Source: Streptomyces viridochromogenes DSM 40736 (lineage in GTDB: Bacteria; Actinomycetota; Actinomycetes; Streptomycetales; Streptomycetaceae). From it: DNA of 64,000 bases. Made by a program: the position numbers and the translations under genes. The notes under the pieces are model-generated. The model ran no database searches, was not told the origin of the DNA, and saw only the letters and a program-made list of their open reading frames with translations. The stretch spans positions 2,286,197-2,350,196 of the forward strand of contig NZ_GG657757.1 of the NCBI RefSeq assembly GCF_000158955.1. The letters are read 5' to 3'. Below, piece after piece: positions 56,967-64,000 of this stretch (its first letter is position 1; each line of letters begins with the position of its first letter).

Positions 56967-57109
56967 ATCCTCAGATGAAAAATTGCGTCACAGTGAGCCA
57001 ACATTTCCCCTGGACTCACGGGCCGTGAGGCCCACTTGACGCAACGTGGCCCACAGGCCTCACCAATCGGGGCATCACGCCCGGAGGTTACGCATCGCCC
57101 GTACGGTCC

Positions 57110-58459
57110 CTAGGCTCGCGAAAGGCGCTTGAGGAGCATCGCCGAGGCCACGGGGCGGGCGCCCGCCCGGGCCACGCCGTCGGCGACCTCGCGGTCCGTC
57201 GAGGCCACGATGACGGGCCTGCCCGGGGGTTCGGCGCGCACCAGCTGACGGATCAGCTCGTCGGCGGTGACACCCGGCTTCGAGAAGAGCACCCGGACCC
57301 CGCGGGGCGGCGCCAGCAGCACCGGTGCGGCCAGTTCGGCCCCGTCGAAGACACACGTCACCTCGGCGCCGCTCTGCGCCGCCAGCTGCGAGAGCTGCCC
57401 GAGCAGCCGGAGCCGCTGCTTCTCCAGTGGCATCTGCGGATAACCCGTTTTGGTGACGTTGTAACCGTCGACGACGAGGTGCGCCTGCGGCAGCGCCAGC
57501 AGCTGGTCGAGGACCTGCGGGTCGTTCTCGGAGAGCGCGCGGGCGGCGATGTCCTTCGGGGTCATCCGGCCCGGCTCGACGGCGTCCACGGTCTCGGCGG
57601 GCCGCACCGACACCGGCGGCAGTGCCAGTTCGCGCCGGAGCCCCTGGGTCGCGTCGAGCAGGGTGTCCAGCAGCAGCCGCACCCGCATGTCCTCGACGCT
57701 GCGTCCCTCGCGCGCCGCCCGCCGCGTGGCCTCCAGAGCGGCCTCGGTCTCCCCCAGCCGGGCCTTGAGCCGCCGGGTCTCGCTCTCGGCGGCGGACACC
57801 TGGGCTTGCCCCTCGGCGCGTACGGCCTCGGTCTCGCCCTGCGCCTTGCGCAGGGCGGCCTCGCCGCGCTTGACGTCGCTGACGGCGGCGCGGAGCTTGC
57901 GCTGCAGCGCCTCGGTCTCCTTCTTGGCCGAATCCAGCTCCGCGCGCAGCCGCTCGGTCTCGGCCCTGGTGTGGTCGCGGGCCCGCTCCAGCTCGGCGCG
58001 CAGCCGCTCCAGCTCGGCCCGGCTCTCCTCGTCGGCGCGCTCGGCGTCGGCCCGCTGGGCCTCCTCGCCGGCGGCGGTCACCAGCTTCACCCAGCCGAGG
58101 GGCCGCAGTACGTAGGCCGCGGCCGCCACGTCGAGCGGGTCCGCGGCCGGGGGCGGGGAACCTGAGTCGAGGGCGCCGGCGACTTCCGGCTGGGCCTCTC
58201 TGAGCTTCTCCCCGATGCGCTGGCGGAACAGCGGGTCGGTCTCCAGCGCCGCGGCCATGGCGTTGCCGGCGAACTTGGCCCGCCGGTTCGGGGCGAACCG
58301 GGCGTACTGCCTCAGCTGCGCGGGCAGCTCGCCGACCGTCAGCGAGCCGAAGCCGTCGGAGACGATCTGCACGACCCTGCGACGCACGCCGTCGGGCAGC
58401 GGACGGTCGAGCACCTCAGCGGCGCCGTCGCCCGGCCCCCCGCCTGTGGTCTCCGCCAT
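57110..58459 (-). CDS. NYN-domain (YacP/PIN-like) RNA-binding or nuclease protein
   Basis: The 449-residue protein has an N-terminal helical domain (DGVRRRVVQIVSDGFGSLT), a coiled coil (residues 130-250, rich in Arg, Glu and Ala) and a C-terminal NYN domain with HLVVDGYNVTKTGYP, EVTCVFDGAEL and VIVASTDREVADGVARAG, giving the acidic metal site Asp residues. Probably an RNA-processing or degrading factor; substrate unknown. Next upstream gene is the zinc-ribbon protein at 58497-58736, 37 bp before. Confidence 0.88.
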   Translation of the reverse strand: MAETTGGGPGDGAAEVLDRPLPDGVRRRVVQIVSDGFGSLTVGELPAQLRQYARFAPNRRAKFAGNAMAAALETDPLFRQRIGEKLREAQPEVAGALDSGSPPPAADPLDVAAAAYVLRPLGWVKLVTAAGEEAQRADAERADEESRAELERLRAELERARDHTRAETERLRAELDSAKKETEALQRKLRAAVSDVKRGEAALRKAQGETEAVRAEGQAQVSAAESETRRLKARLGETEAALEATRRAAREGRSVEDMRVRLLLDTLLDATQGLRRELALPPVSVRPAETVDAVEPGRMTPKDIAARALSENDPQVLDQLLALPQAHLVVDGYNVTKTGYPQMPLEKQRLRLLGQLSQLAAQSGAEVTCVFDGAELAAPVLLAPPRGVRVLFSKPGVTADELIRQLVRAEPPGRPVIVASTDREVADGVARAGARPVASAMLLKRLSRA

Positions 58460-58496
58460 CCGTCACACCCCAATGCCTGTGCGGGGCCAGCTCCCC

Positions 58497-58736
58497 TCAG
58501 GAGCCGGCGCCCGGCCTGTCCACGAGTTCCACCTGGTCCACCGCGTTGCACCAGCGGCAGCGCACCGACTCGATGGTCTCACTGAGCACCTCGCGCTCCT
58601 CGACCTTCGGCTCTCCGGCCAGGTCGAGGTGGACGTACTCGACGACCTTCGACGAGCGGGTCACGTCGAACCGCGTGAGGTTGCCGCAGAGGGTGCAGCG
58701 CCACCGCGTCTCGGCGGTCGGCAGGGGAACCGTCAT
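58497..58736 (-). CDS. Small zinc-ribbon protein
   Basis: The 79-residue protein has two Cys pairs, CTLCGNLTRF and CRWCNAVDQ, spaced about 40 residues apart, a zinc-ribbon pattern without other motifs. It is the first gene of a small unit with the NYN protein. Function unknown; a nucleic-acid or chaperone role is possible. Confidence 0.8.
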   Translation of the reverse strand: MTVPLPTAETRWRCTLCGNLTRFDVTRSSKVVEYVHLDLAGEPKVEEREVLSETIESVRCRWCNAVDQVELVDRPGAGS

Positions 58737-58895
58737 CGTGACCTGTTCTCTTTCCTTCTAGTGTCCGTGACGCCACCGGCATCCCCGGCGCGTGTGGCTC
58801 GTAACCCTACGGCCTGCCGGGTCGTCGCCGCCCACGCGTCCACGGCGGCGAGGCGGTCTGGGCTGTTGCGTCCGGTTACGTCATGCTCTGTATCC

Positions 58896-59648
58896 ATGAT
58901 CAGCAAGTGGAGTGCGCCGCTCGTCCGGGCCGGTCGATCGGTCAGGGGGTCGTCGGCGCCGGTGACGTACTCACTGATCACCCTGTGCTGCGTGCTCTTC
59001 CTGGCCGGACCCGCCGCGGGCCTCAACCCGGTCTACGGCACGGGCGACGACCTGCTCGCCGCGCAGCGGGCCTGTTTCCGGCGCTGGGGCGTGATTCCCG
59101 CAGAACTGTTCGAAGGGTCCGCCGTATCGGCACTGACCCCCGCGACCGCGCTCTTCGTCCACGGCAGCTGGGTGCACCTGCTCGGCAACATGCTCTTCCT
59201 CTACGTCTTCGGGGCGATGACCGAGGAGCGGATGGGCCGGGTTCAGTTCACCCTGTTCTACGTCGGTTGTGGCTACCTGGCCCTGCTGGGCTACGCCGTC
59301 GCCAACGCGGACTCCGAACAGTCCCTGGTGGGGGCGTCGGGGGCGATCTCGGCGGTCCTCGGTGCGTTCCTGTACCTGTTCCCCAGGGCCCGGGTGACCA
59401 GTCTCCTGCCGTTTCTCTTCTTTCTGCCGGTGCGCTTCCCGGCCTGGGTGGTGCTGCCCTTCTGGGCGGCGCTGCAGTGGCTGGCGGCGGGGCGGGCCTC
59501 GGACGGCCCGGGCGTGGCCTACCTCGCCCACCTGATCGGATTCGGTCTGGGCTTCGGCTACGCGTCGGTCCGCTACGGCCGCCCGACCAGCCCCACTAGA
59601 GTGAAGGCCGCCCCTGCTCCGGCCTCCGAGGGAGAGAACAAGCCGTGA
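58896..59648 (+). CDS. Rhomboid family intramembrane serine protease
   Basis: The 250-residue protein has seven hydrophobic segments, the Ser motif SLVGASGAISAVLGAFL (catalytic Ser) and the His in AYLAHLIGFGLGFGYA; HGSWVHLLGNMLFLYVFGAM is the conserved rhomboid segment. It may cleave membrane protein substrates. The ATG at 58896 (MISKWSAPLV) fits family starts. Its stop overlaps the Lrp-like gene as GTGA. Confidence 0.93.
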   Translation: MISKWSAPLVRAGRSVRGSSAPVTYSLITLCCVLFLAGPAAGLNPVYGTGDDLLAAQRACFRRWGVIPAELFEGSAVSALTPATALFVHGSWVHLLGNMLFLYVFGAMTEERMGRVQFTLFYVGCGYLALLGYAVANADSEQSLVGASGAISAVLGAFLYLFPRARVTSLLPFLFFLPVRFPAWVVLPFWAALQWLAAGRASDGPGVAYLAHLIGFGLGFGYASVRYGRPTSPTRVKAAPAPASEGENKP

Positions 59649-59926
59649 TCACCGCGATCGTCCTCATCAAGACCAGCGTGGACCGGATCCCCGAGATCGC
59701 GGAGTCGATCGCCGCGCTGGACAGCGTCAGCGAGGTCTTCTCCGTCACCGGCACCTACGACCTCATCGCGATGGTCCGGGTACGGCAGCACGAGGACCTG
59801 GCCGAGGTCATCCCCGGCCGGATCAGCAAGATCCCCGGCGTCGAGGGCACGGACACGCACGTGGCGTTCCGTACCTACTCGCAGCACGACCTGGAGGCGG
59901 CGTTCTCGATCGGGCTGGACAGCTAG
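59645..59926 (+). CDS. Stand-alone Lrp/AsnC effector-binding (RAM) domain protein
   Basis: The 93-residue protein is the ligand-binding half of Lrp/AsnC regulators: AIVLIKTSVDRIPEIAESIAALDSV and VFSVTGTYDLIAMVRVR, with a C-terminal ISKIPGVEGTDTHVAF. No DNA-binding helix-turn-helix is present. It may oligomerise with full Lrp proteins or sense an amino acid. The GTG at 59645 overlaps the rhomboid stop, so the two are co-translated. Confidence 0.92.
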   Translation: MITAIVLIKTSVDRIPEIAESIAALDSVSEVFSVTGTYDLIAMVRVRQHEDLAEVIPGRISKIPGVEGTDTHVAFRTYSQHDLEAAFSIGLDS

Positions 59927-59944
59927 GGCCGCCTCGCTGCCGGC

Positions 59945-61312
59945 TCAGGCCGACGTGTCCGGGACGCAACGGCCGTCCTCGGTGCGGTAGTTCCACCGCG
60001 CGCCGTCCCGGACCAGCTCCCGCACGGCGTCGACGAACCGGTCGACGTGCTCGTCGGGCGTGCCCGCGCCGAAGCTCACGCGGATCGCGTTGAGGGACTT
60101 CTCGCCGGGGGCCGCCTCCGGTGCGCCGCACTCGCCCTGGGTCTGCGGGTCGCTGCCCAGCAGCGTCCGCAGGAGGGGGTGGGCGCAGAAGAGCCCGTCC
60201 CGCACCCCGATGCCGTACTCGGCGGAGAGGGCGGCGGCGAAGTGGGAGCTGTTCCAGCCCTCGACGACGAAGGAGAGCACACCGACGCGCGGGGCGTCGT
60301 CACCGAAGAGGGAGAGGATCCGGACCTCCGGCACCTCGGCGAGGCCCGCCCGCACCTTCTCGATCAGGTACTGCTCCCTCGCGACCAGCTGATCGAACCC
60401 GGCCTCGGTGAGTGCCGCGCAGGCGGAGGCGATGGAGTAGGCGCCGATGACGTTCGGCGAGCCGGCCTCGTGGCGGGCGGCGGTCTCGTGCCACTCCACG
60501 TCCACTCCCCCGTCCGTGCGCCGGGCGACCTTGCGGCTGGCGCCGCCGCCCGCCAGGTACGGCTCGGCCTCGCGCAGCCAGTCGGCACGCCCGGCCAGGA
60601 CGCCGGAGCCGAAGGGCGCGTACAGCTTGTGCCCGGAGAAGGCGACCCAGTCGACGTCGAGGTCCGCGACGGACACGGGGTGGTGCGGGGCCAGCTGGGC
60701 GGCGTCGAGCACGATCCGGGCGCCGTGGGCGTGCGCGGCCGCCGCCAGCTCCCGTACGGGCCACAGCTCGCCGGTGACGTTCGAGGCGCCGGTGACGCAG
60801 ACGAGGGCCGGTCCGTGGGGCTCCCGGTCGGCGAGGGCGCGCTCCAGGGTCTCCACGGCCTGACGGGGGCTGCGCGGGGCGTCGAGGTAGGTGACCTGGG
60901 CGTTCCGCCAGGGCAGCAGCGAGGCGTGGTGCTCGGTCTCGAAGACGAAGACCTGGCAGCCGGCGGGGAGCGCCTCGGCGAGCAGGTTGAGGGAGTCGGT
61001 GGTGGACCGGGTGAAGACGACCTGGTCGCCGTCCCGGCAGCCGAGGAACTCCGAGACCGTCCGGCGGGCGTTCTCGAAAAGGTCGGTCGACAGCTGGGAC
61101 AGGTACCCGGCACCACGGTGGACGCTGCCGTAGTACGGGGCGTAGGCGGCGACGTCGTCCCAGACCCGCTGGAGGGCCGGGGCGCTGGCGGCGTAGTCGA
61201 GCGCGGCGTAGGTGACCTCGCCTCCGGTGACGAGCGGCACGGTGACGTCCCGTCCCAGAACGGGCAGCGGGGCACAAACAGACGGGTCGGCGGCGACGGT
61301 GGAGACAGACAT
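59945..61312 (-). CDS. Class V aminotransferase, cysteine-desulfurase-like
   Basis: The 455-residue PLP enzyme has TYAALDYAASAPALQRVWDD, VFTRSTTDSLNLLAEAL, ETEHHASLLPWR, DAAQLAPHHPVSVADLDVDWVAFSGHKLYAPFGSG (PLP Lys in SGHKLY) and GVLSFVVEGWNSSHFAAALS. This is the group II cysteine desulfurase/CsdA fold. An active-site Cys loop equivalent to IscS/SufS is not obvious, so sulfur transfer is unproven. A SAM-IV-like riboswitch lies about 155 bp upstream, pointing to sulfur or methionine metabolism. Confidence 0.88.
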   Translation of the reverse strand: MSVSTVAADPSVCAPLPVLGRDVTVPLVTGGEVTYAALDYAASAPALQRVWDDVAAYAPYYGSVHRGAGYLSQLSTDLFENARRTVSEFLGCRDGDQVVFTRSTTDSLNLLAEALPAGCQVFVFETEHHASLLPWRNAQVTYLDAPRSPRQAVETLERALADREPHGPALVCVTGASNVTGELWPVRELAAAAHAHGARIVLDAAQLAPHHPVSVADLDVDWVAFSGHKLYAPFGSGVLAGRADWLREAEPYLAGGGASRKVARRTDGGVDVEWHETAARHEAGSPNVIGAYSIASACAALTEAGFDQLVAREQYLIEKVRAGLAEVPEVRILSLFGDDAPRVGVLSFVVEGWNSSHFAAALSAEYGIGVRDGLFCAHPLLRTLLGSDPQTQGECGAPEAAPGEKSLNAIRVSFGAGTPDEHVDRFVDAVRELVRDGARWNYRTEDGRCVPDTSA

Positions 61313-61427
61313 GGGTGAACTCCCGTGAAGGCAGGTGGAATCCGCCCGCGAGCCGGTACGGCGGTACGCGTACGGCTACCAGCGGGGGTGAAAGGAAAAG
61401 GGGGTGCGGAGGCGGGGCTCTGCGGCC

Positions 61428-61448
61428 CTATCGCATTCGCTGGTTCAC
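61428..61448 (-). CDS. Tiny leader ORF (6 residues) between riboswitch and aminotransferase
   Basis: GTG AAC CAG CGA ATG CGA TAG (peptide MNQRMR) is preceded by GAGGAG on the minus strand at a good spacing. It may be a leader peptide or a decoy that couples riboswitch state to translation; its conservation cannot be tested here. Confidence 0.35.
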   Translation of the reverse strand: MNQRMR

Positions 61449-61467
61449 GGGAAACTCCTCGTCACGC

Positions 61468-61580
61468 GCTTGCCACAGACCTCGCTGCCTGCGGCCCGGT
61501 CTTCACCCGGGGCACCCCGCCACGGACGGAGGGTTGCCGGACAGTCGGCCGGGGCCTCATGACTGTCACTCATGACCTGG
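61468..61580 (-). ncRNA. SAM-IV-like riboswitch
   Basis: On the minus strand, GGTCATGAGTGACAGTCATG opens a helix, followed by GGCCCCGGCCGACTG and the SAM core GGCAACCCTCC (ending near 61528), then CCCCGGGTGAAGACCGGG. This matches the actinobacterial SAM-IV class as I recall it. It controls the aminotransferase at 59945-61312. Free-standing hairpins toward 61470 fit the expression platform. Confidence 0.8.
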
Positions 61581-61651
61581 TCAGGAACCTACGGGAAGAG
61601 ATCGGCGCCCCGCAACCCGAGTCCGGATCGCGGGACGCCTTACGGGTTGAG

Positions 61652-62716
61652 CTACGCGTTGCTCGCGGCCACCCAGCGCTCCAGCGTCCGCTTGGCCGCC
61701 CCGGAGTCGATCGACTCCGCGGCCTTCGCCATCCCGGCCGCGATCTGCTCGGCCAGCGGTGCCTGTGCCGGCTCCAGCGCCACCAGCGCCGCCGCCGAGT
61801 TCAGCAGGACCGCGTCGCGCACCGGGCCGGTCTCGCCGTCCAGCAGGCGGCGGGCGACCTCCGCGTTGTACGAGGCGTCCGCGCCGCGCAGGGCCTCCAC
61901 GGGGACCAGTTCGAGGCCCACGTCGCGCGGGTCGAAGGACTCCTCGGTCACCTTGCCGTCGCGGACGACCCACACCCGGGAGGTGGCCGTGGTGGTGAGT
62001 TCGTCGAGACCGTCGTCGCCGCGGAAGACCAACGACGAGTGGCCGCGCTCGGCGAAGACGCCCGCCACGATCGGTGCCATGCGCGGGTCCGCGACCCCGA
62101 CGGCCTGGGCCCGGACCTTGGCGGGGTTGGTCAGCGGACCGAGGACGTTGAAGATCGTCCGGATGCCCAACTGGCCACGGGCGGCGCCCACGTACCGCAT
62201 GGCCGGGTGGAACTTCGCCGCGAAGCAGAAGGTGATCCCTGCCTCCTCGGCGACGGCGGCCACCCGCGGGGTCGGCAGTTCCAGGTTGACCCCGAGCTTC
62301 TCCAGGACGTCCGAGGCACCGGACGCCGACGACGCCGCGCGGTTGCCGTGCTTGACGACCTTCGCGCCGGTGCCGGCGATGACGATCGCCGACATCGTGG
62401 AGATGTTGACGGTCTTGGCTCCGTCGCCGCCGGTGCCGACGATGTCGACGGTCGGACCCGGCACCTCGATCACGTTCGCGTGCTCGTACATCGCCCGGAC
62501 GAACCCGGCGATCTCCTCGACCGTCTCGCCCTTGGCGCGCAGCGCCACCACGAATCCGGCGATCTGCGCGTCCGTGGCCTCGCCGCGCATGATGAGGTCC
62601 ATCGCCCAGGCGGTGTCGTCGGCGGTCAGGTCCCGGCGGTCCAGGAGGCCGTTCAGCAGGGCGGGCCAGGTGCGGCCCGCCGCGGTGTCGCCTCCAGCGG
62701 GGGTCACAGCGCTCAT
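61652..62716 (-). CDS. trpD: Anthranilate phosphoribosyltransferase (TrpD)
   Basis: Joins anthranilate to PRPP, the second step of tryptophan synthesis. The 354-residue protein has [22 protein letters not shown] (PRPP loop), [18 protein letters not shown] and [26 protein letters not shown] at 62716 ([14 protein letters not shown]) has AGGAG at a spacing of 7. It is near, but not fused to, the anthranilate synthase and lies in its own unit; it matches Rv2192c. Confidence 0.96.
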   Translation of the reverse strand: MSAVTPAGGDTAAGRTWPALLNGLLDRRDLTADDTAWAMDLIMRGEATDAQIAGFVVALRAKGETVEEIAGFVRAMYEHANVIEVPGPTVDIVGTGGDGAKTVNISTMSAIVIAGTGAKVVKHGNRAASSASGASDVLEKLGVNLELPTPRVAAVAEEAGITFCFAAKFHPAMRYVGAARGQLGIRTIFNVLGPLTNPAKVRAQAVGVADPRMAPIVAGVFAERGHSSLVFRGDDGLDELTTTATSRVWVVRDGKVTEESFDPRDVGLELVPVEALRGADASYNAEVARRLLDGETGPVRDAVLLNSAAALVALEPAQAPLAEQIAAGMAKAAESIDSGAAKRTLERWVAASNA

Positions 62717-62784
62717 CAGCCGCTCCTGGGTCGTCGTACGCACGTAAAAGCTGTGGTCTCACCCTATCCAGCCCGGGACACCGC

Positions 62785-62819
62785 GAGGGGCCCCGTCCGA
62801 ACGTCGGACGGGGCCCCTC
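62785..62819. terminator. Terminator between qcrB and trpD
   Basis: GAGGGGCCCCGTCCGA (62785-62800) and TCGGACGGGGCCCCTC (62804-62819) form a perfect 16-bp stem with a 3-nt loop, 21 bp past the qcrB stop. Confidence 0.85.
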
Positions 62820-62840
62820 TGTGGCGTGGCGAAGCAGTGA

Positions 62841-64000
62841 TCAGTGGTGGCCGTGGCCGCTCGTGATCTCCCGGTACTCCTCGGCGGTGGGCTTCGGGAT
62901 CTGGGCGCCCTCACCGAAGTAGGACTCGCTGAGCTTGGCGCGGAGCTTCTCGGAGCCCTTCACCTTGCGCTCGACACCGTTCTCGTCGACCGTCGGGCCG
63001 ATCTCGACCGGCTGGTACTGCTCGTGCGCGGTGAGCGTGTACATCTGCTCCTGGCTGAGCGGCTCGTGCACCTCGATGAACTCACCGTGCGGCAGGCGCT
63101 TGATGATGCCCGACTCGCGGCCGTGCAGCACCTTCTCCTTGTCCCGGCGCTGCAGGCCGAGGCAGATCCGCTTGGTGATGATGAAGGCGACGACCGGCCC
63201 GGCGAAGAACCCGATCCGGACGAACCAGGTGACCGAGTTGATCGACAGGTGGAAGTGCGTGGCGACGATGTCGTTGCCACCACCGATCAGCATGATGATG
63301 TACGCGGTGACCCAGGCGACACCGAAGCCCGTGCGCGTCGGGGCGTTGCGCGGCCGGTCCAGGATGTGGTGCTCGCGCTTGTCCCCGGTGACCCAGGACT
63401 CGATGAACGGGTACAGGGCGATCATGCCGAGGAAGAGACCGAAGACCACCAGCGGGATGAACACACCGAGGACGAGGGTGTGACCCCAGAGGTTGATCTC
63501 CCAGCCCGGCATCGCGCGGATCAGACCCTCGGCGAAGCCCATGTACCAGTCGGGCTGGGCACCGGTCGACACCTGGTCGGGCCGGTACGGGCCGAGGACC
63601 CAGATCGGGTTGATGGTCGCGAGACCGGCGAGAGCCGCGATGAAACCGAAGACCAGGAAGAAGAAGCCTCCGGCCTTGGCCATGTAGACCGGCAGCAGCG
63701 GCATGCCGACGACGTTCTTGTTGGTCCGGCCGGGACCCGCGAACTGCGTGTGCTTGTGGTAGAAGACCAGGATCAGGTGGCCGACCACGAGCCCGAGCAT
63801 GATGCCCGGCAGCAGCAGGATGTGGATCGAGTAGAACCGGGCGACGAAGTCGGTGCCCGGGAACTCCCCGCCGAACAGGAACATCGAGATGTACGTGCCG
63901 ACGATCGGCACGGACAGGATCGCGCCCTGCGTGAAGCGGACACCGGTGCCGGAGAGCAGGTCGTCCGGGAGCGAGTAGCCGGTGAAGCCGGTGAACATGC
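62841..64000 (-). CDS. qcrB: QcrB, cytochrome b subunit of the bc1-aa3 supercomplex (5' end beyond window)
   Basis: Quinol oxidation in the actinobacterial cytochrome bc1 complex. The visible 386 residues, in frame to the window edge, include FYSIHILLLPGIMLGLVVGHLILV with heme His residues, AQPDWYMGFAEGLIR (the PDWY motif that replaces PEWY in actinobacteria) and several further membrane segments; the C-terminal 130 residues are a long cytoplasmic extension (RDKEKVLHGRESGII). The N-terminal membrane segments with the other heme ligands are missing. Counterpart Rv2196. Confidence 0.97.
   Translation of the reverse strand, partial: MFTGFTGYSLPDDLLSGTGVRFTQGAILSVPIVGTYISMFLFGGEFPGTDFVARFYSIHILLLPGIMLGLVVGHLILVFYHKHTQFAGPGRTNKNVVGMPLLPVYMAKAGGFFFLVFGFIAALAGLATINPIWVLGPYRPDQVSTGAQPDWYMGFAEGLIRAMPGWEINLWGHTLVLGVFIPLVVFGLFLGMIALYPFIESWVTGDKREHHILDRPRNAPTRTGFGVAWVTAYIIMLIGGGNDIVATHFHLSINSVTWFVRIGFFAGPVVAFIITKRICLGLQRRDKEKVLHGRESGIIKRLPHGEFIEVHEPLSQEQMYTLTAHEQYQPVEIGPTVDENGVERKVKGSEKLRAKLSESYFGEGAQIPKPTAEEYREITSGHGHH

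Noticed and set aside
55602..57050. c-di-AMP (ydaO) riboswitches before the NlpC/P60 genes
   Set aside because: Leaders are short and the conserved core was not found.

Overview
The window is a continuous chromosomal segment of a high-GC actinomycete, almost certainly a Streptomyces. Evidence: strong G/C preference at third codon positions, many GTG and some TTG starts, a division/wall cluster, a DUF58/MoxR/TgpA operon, paired NlpC/P60 hydrolases, a SAM-IV-type riboswitch and a ROK glucokinase. From memory, gene order follows S. coelicolor SCO2088 (murF) to SCO2148 (qcrB). The order of many markers (murF-murE-pbpB-ftsL-rsmH, metF, Rv2175c, Ser/Thr kinase, class II DAHP synthase, plsC, ArsA-like ATPase, SRPBCC protein, fadD15, pimB', trpD, qcrB) also recalls M. 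tuberculosis Rv2157c-Rv2196, so most of the window is an ancient actinobacterial backbone.

Layout. 1-5.9 kb: minus-strand wall operon rsmH-ftsL-ftsI-murE-murF (murF runs off the edge), with a promoter at 5918-5945. 6-11.8 kb: beta-carbonic anhydrase and the MoxR-DUF58-transglutaminase operon, closed by a perfect 19-bp hairpin. 11.9-20.8 kb: DUF3040 protein, methyltransferase, HEPN protein, an ABC-like ATPase/YhgE/TetR operon with a likely TetR operator, an FAD amine-oxidase/desaturase-like protein, and a Tyr/Gln/Gly-rich membrane protein. 20.9-27.5 kb: metF, a frameshifted thiE, an Rv2175c-type DNA-binding protein, a ferredoxin-reductase-like flavoprotein, and TPP-riboswitch-controlled thiO-thiS-thiG. 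27.7-32.3 kb: PASTA kinase, endonuclease IV, molybdopterin oxidoreductase, and bacterioferritin with its ferredoxin (iron box). 32.3-39.7 kb: class II DAHP synthase, a fused anthranilate synthase behind a trp attenuator, pfkA, a MacRS-like two-component system and plsC. 39.9-46.6 kb: esterase, membrane protein, EEP phosphatase, glucokinase, DUF5304, ArsA-like ATPase, SRPBCC protein, metallophosphoesterase. 46.9-55.6 kb: fadD15, an FG-GAP remnant, cholesterol oxidase, two glycosyltransferases, a metalloprotease-like lipoprotein and a P60 hydrolase. 55.8-64 kb: second P60 hydrolase, NYN protein, zinc-ribbon protein, rhomboid, Lrp-like effector domain, SAM-riboswitch-controlled class V aminotransferase, trpD and qcrB (5' truncated by the window edge).

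Themes: peptidoglycan synthesis and remodelling, aromatic amino acid supply (DAHP synthase, anthranilate synthase, TrpD), thiamine synthesis, sugar phosphorylation and glycolysis (glkA, pfkA), iron storage, and phosphatidylinositol mannoside/lipid metabolism. Five cis-regulatory RNAs or operators are readable with confidence: TPP riboswitch, SAM-IV-like riboswitch, trp attenuator, an IdeR/DmdR iron box and a TetR-type palindrome.

I found no mobile element, CRISPR array, tRNA or rRNA. The most striking oddities are a nine-T run that fuses the sensor kinase frame to its response regulator, five single-base indels inside thiE, a decayed FG-GAP gene beside a cholesterol oxidase that seems to interrupt the conserved backbone, a six-copy TCTAGA array between convergent genes, and a duplicated start region in ftsI. 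Several indels lie in homopolymers, so sequence error must be excluded before biology is inferred.
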